In this document: piece after piece, positions 14,941 to 14,947 of the stretch
Position numbering within the stretch: the stretch's first letter is position 1
How the letters are laid out: each line of letters opens with the position of its first letter
Source of the DNA: Candidatus Methanophagales archaeon
GTDB lineage: Archaea; Halobacteriota; Syntropharchaeia; Alkanophagales; Methanospirareceae
Direction of reading: 5' to 3'
Assembly: GCA_021159475.1 (NCBI GenBank)
Contig: JAGGRS010000036.1
Location: 1 to 14,947, forward strand
Length of the DNA: 14,947 nt
Translations under genes and position numbers: made by a program
Notes under the pieces: generated by a model
What the model was told of the DNA's origin: nothing
Seen by the model: the letters and a program-made list of their open reading frames with translations, nothing else
Databases searched by the model: none

Positions 14941-14947
14941 ATTGCTA

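Overview
The window looks like a piece of an archaeal chromosome, most likely from a methanogen-related euryarchaeon. An ANME-1 or Syntrophoarchaeales type lineage is possible, but I cannot confirm it from sequence alone. The reasons are a Rad50 with archaeal-type features, a CbiZ-CobZ fusion (CbiS) of the archaeal cobalamin salvage type, a UPF0282 metallo-beta-lactamase-fold protein, a CimA/LeuA-type synthase close to methanogen enzymes, TATA-like boxes about 25-30 nt before several starts, and few Shine-Dalgarno sites. Genes are dense and compact, with one clear accessory scar at 12.5-12.9 kb and one broken gene at the left edge.

Layout. (1) Minus strand, 28-4089: rad50, followed by the truncated front part of a type IIG-like restriction/methyltransferase gene that stops at the SAM-binding motif. 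(2) Plus strand, 4134-9249: a co-directional cluster, probably an operon. It holds a citramalate/isopropylmalate synthase, a large fusion of a GDP-fucose-pyrophosphorylase-like domain with a class I phosphomannose isomerase, and a 428-residue coiled-coil protein of unknown function. It diverges from rad50 across a 44-bp AT-rich spacer. (3) Minus strand, 9236-12499: a UPF0282 hydrolase-fold gene, purF and cobS, tightly packed. The cobS end overlaps the end of the coiled-coil gene. (4) 12500-12899: 400 bp without an intact gene, holding promoters and a decayed, frameshifted transposase remnant. (5) Plus strand, 12900-14940: cbiS and a radical SAM protein of unknown substrate.

How the genes fit together. 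CobS and CbiS both serve late cobalamin assembly. CbiS trims salvaged corrinoids to cobyric acid and dephosphorylates alpha-ribazole phosphate, and CobS joins alpha-ribazole to the activated corrinoid. PurF supplies the pathway to aminoimidazole ribotide, a known precursor of benzimidazole lower ligands in some anaerobes, so its pairing with cobS may be meaningful, but that is inference. The most notable observations are the pyrophosphorylase-isomerase fusion and a mirrored 58-residue tandem duplication on both coiled-coil arms of Rad50, placed at equal distances from the zinc hook.
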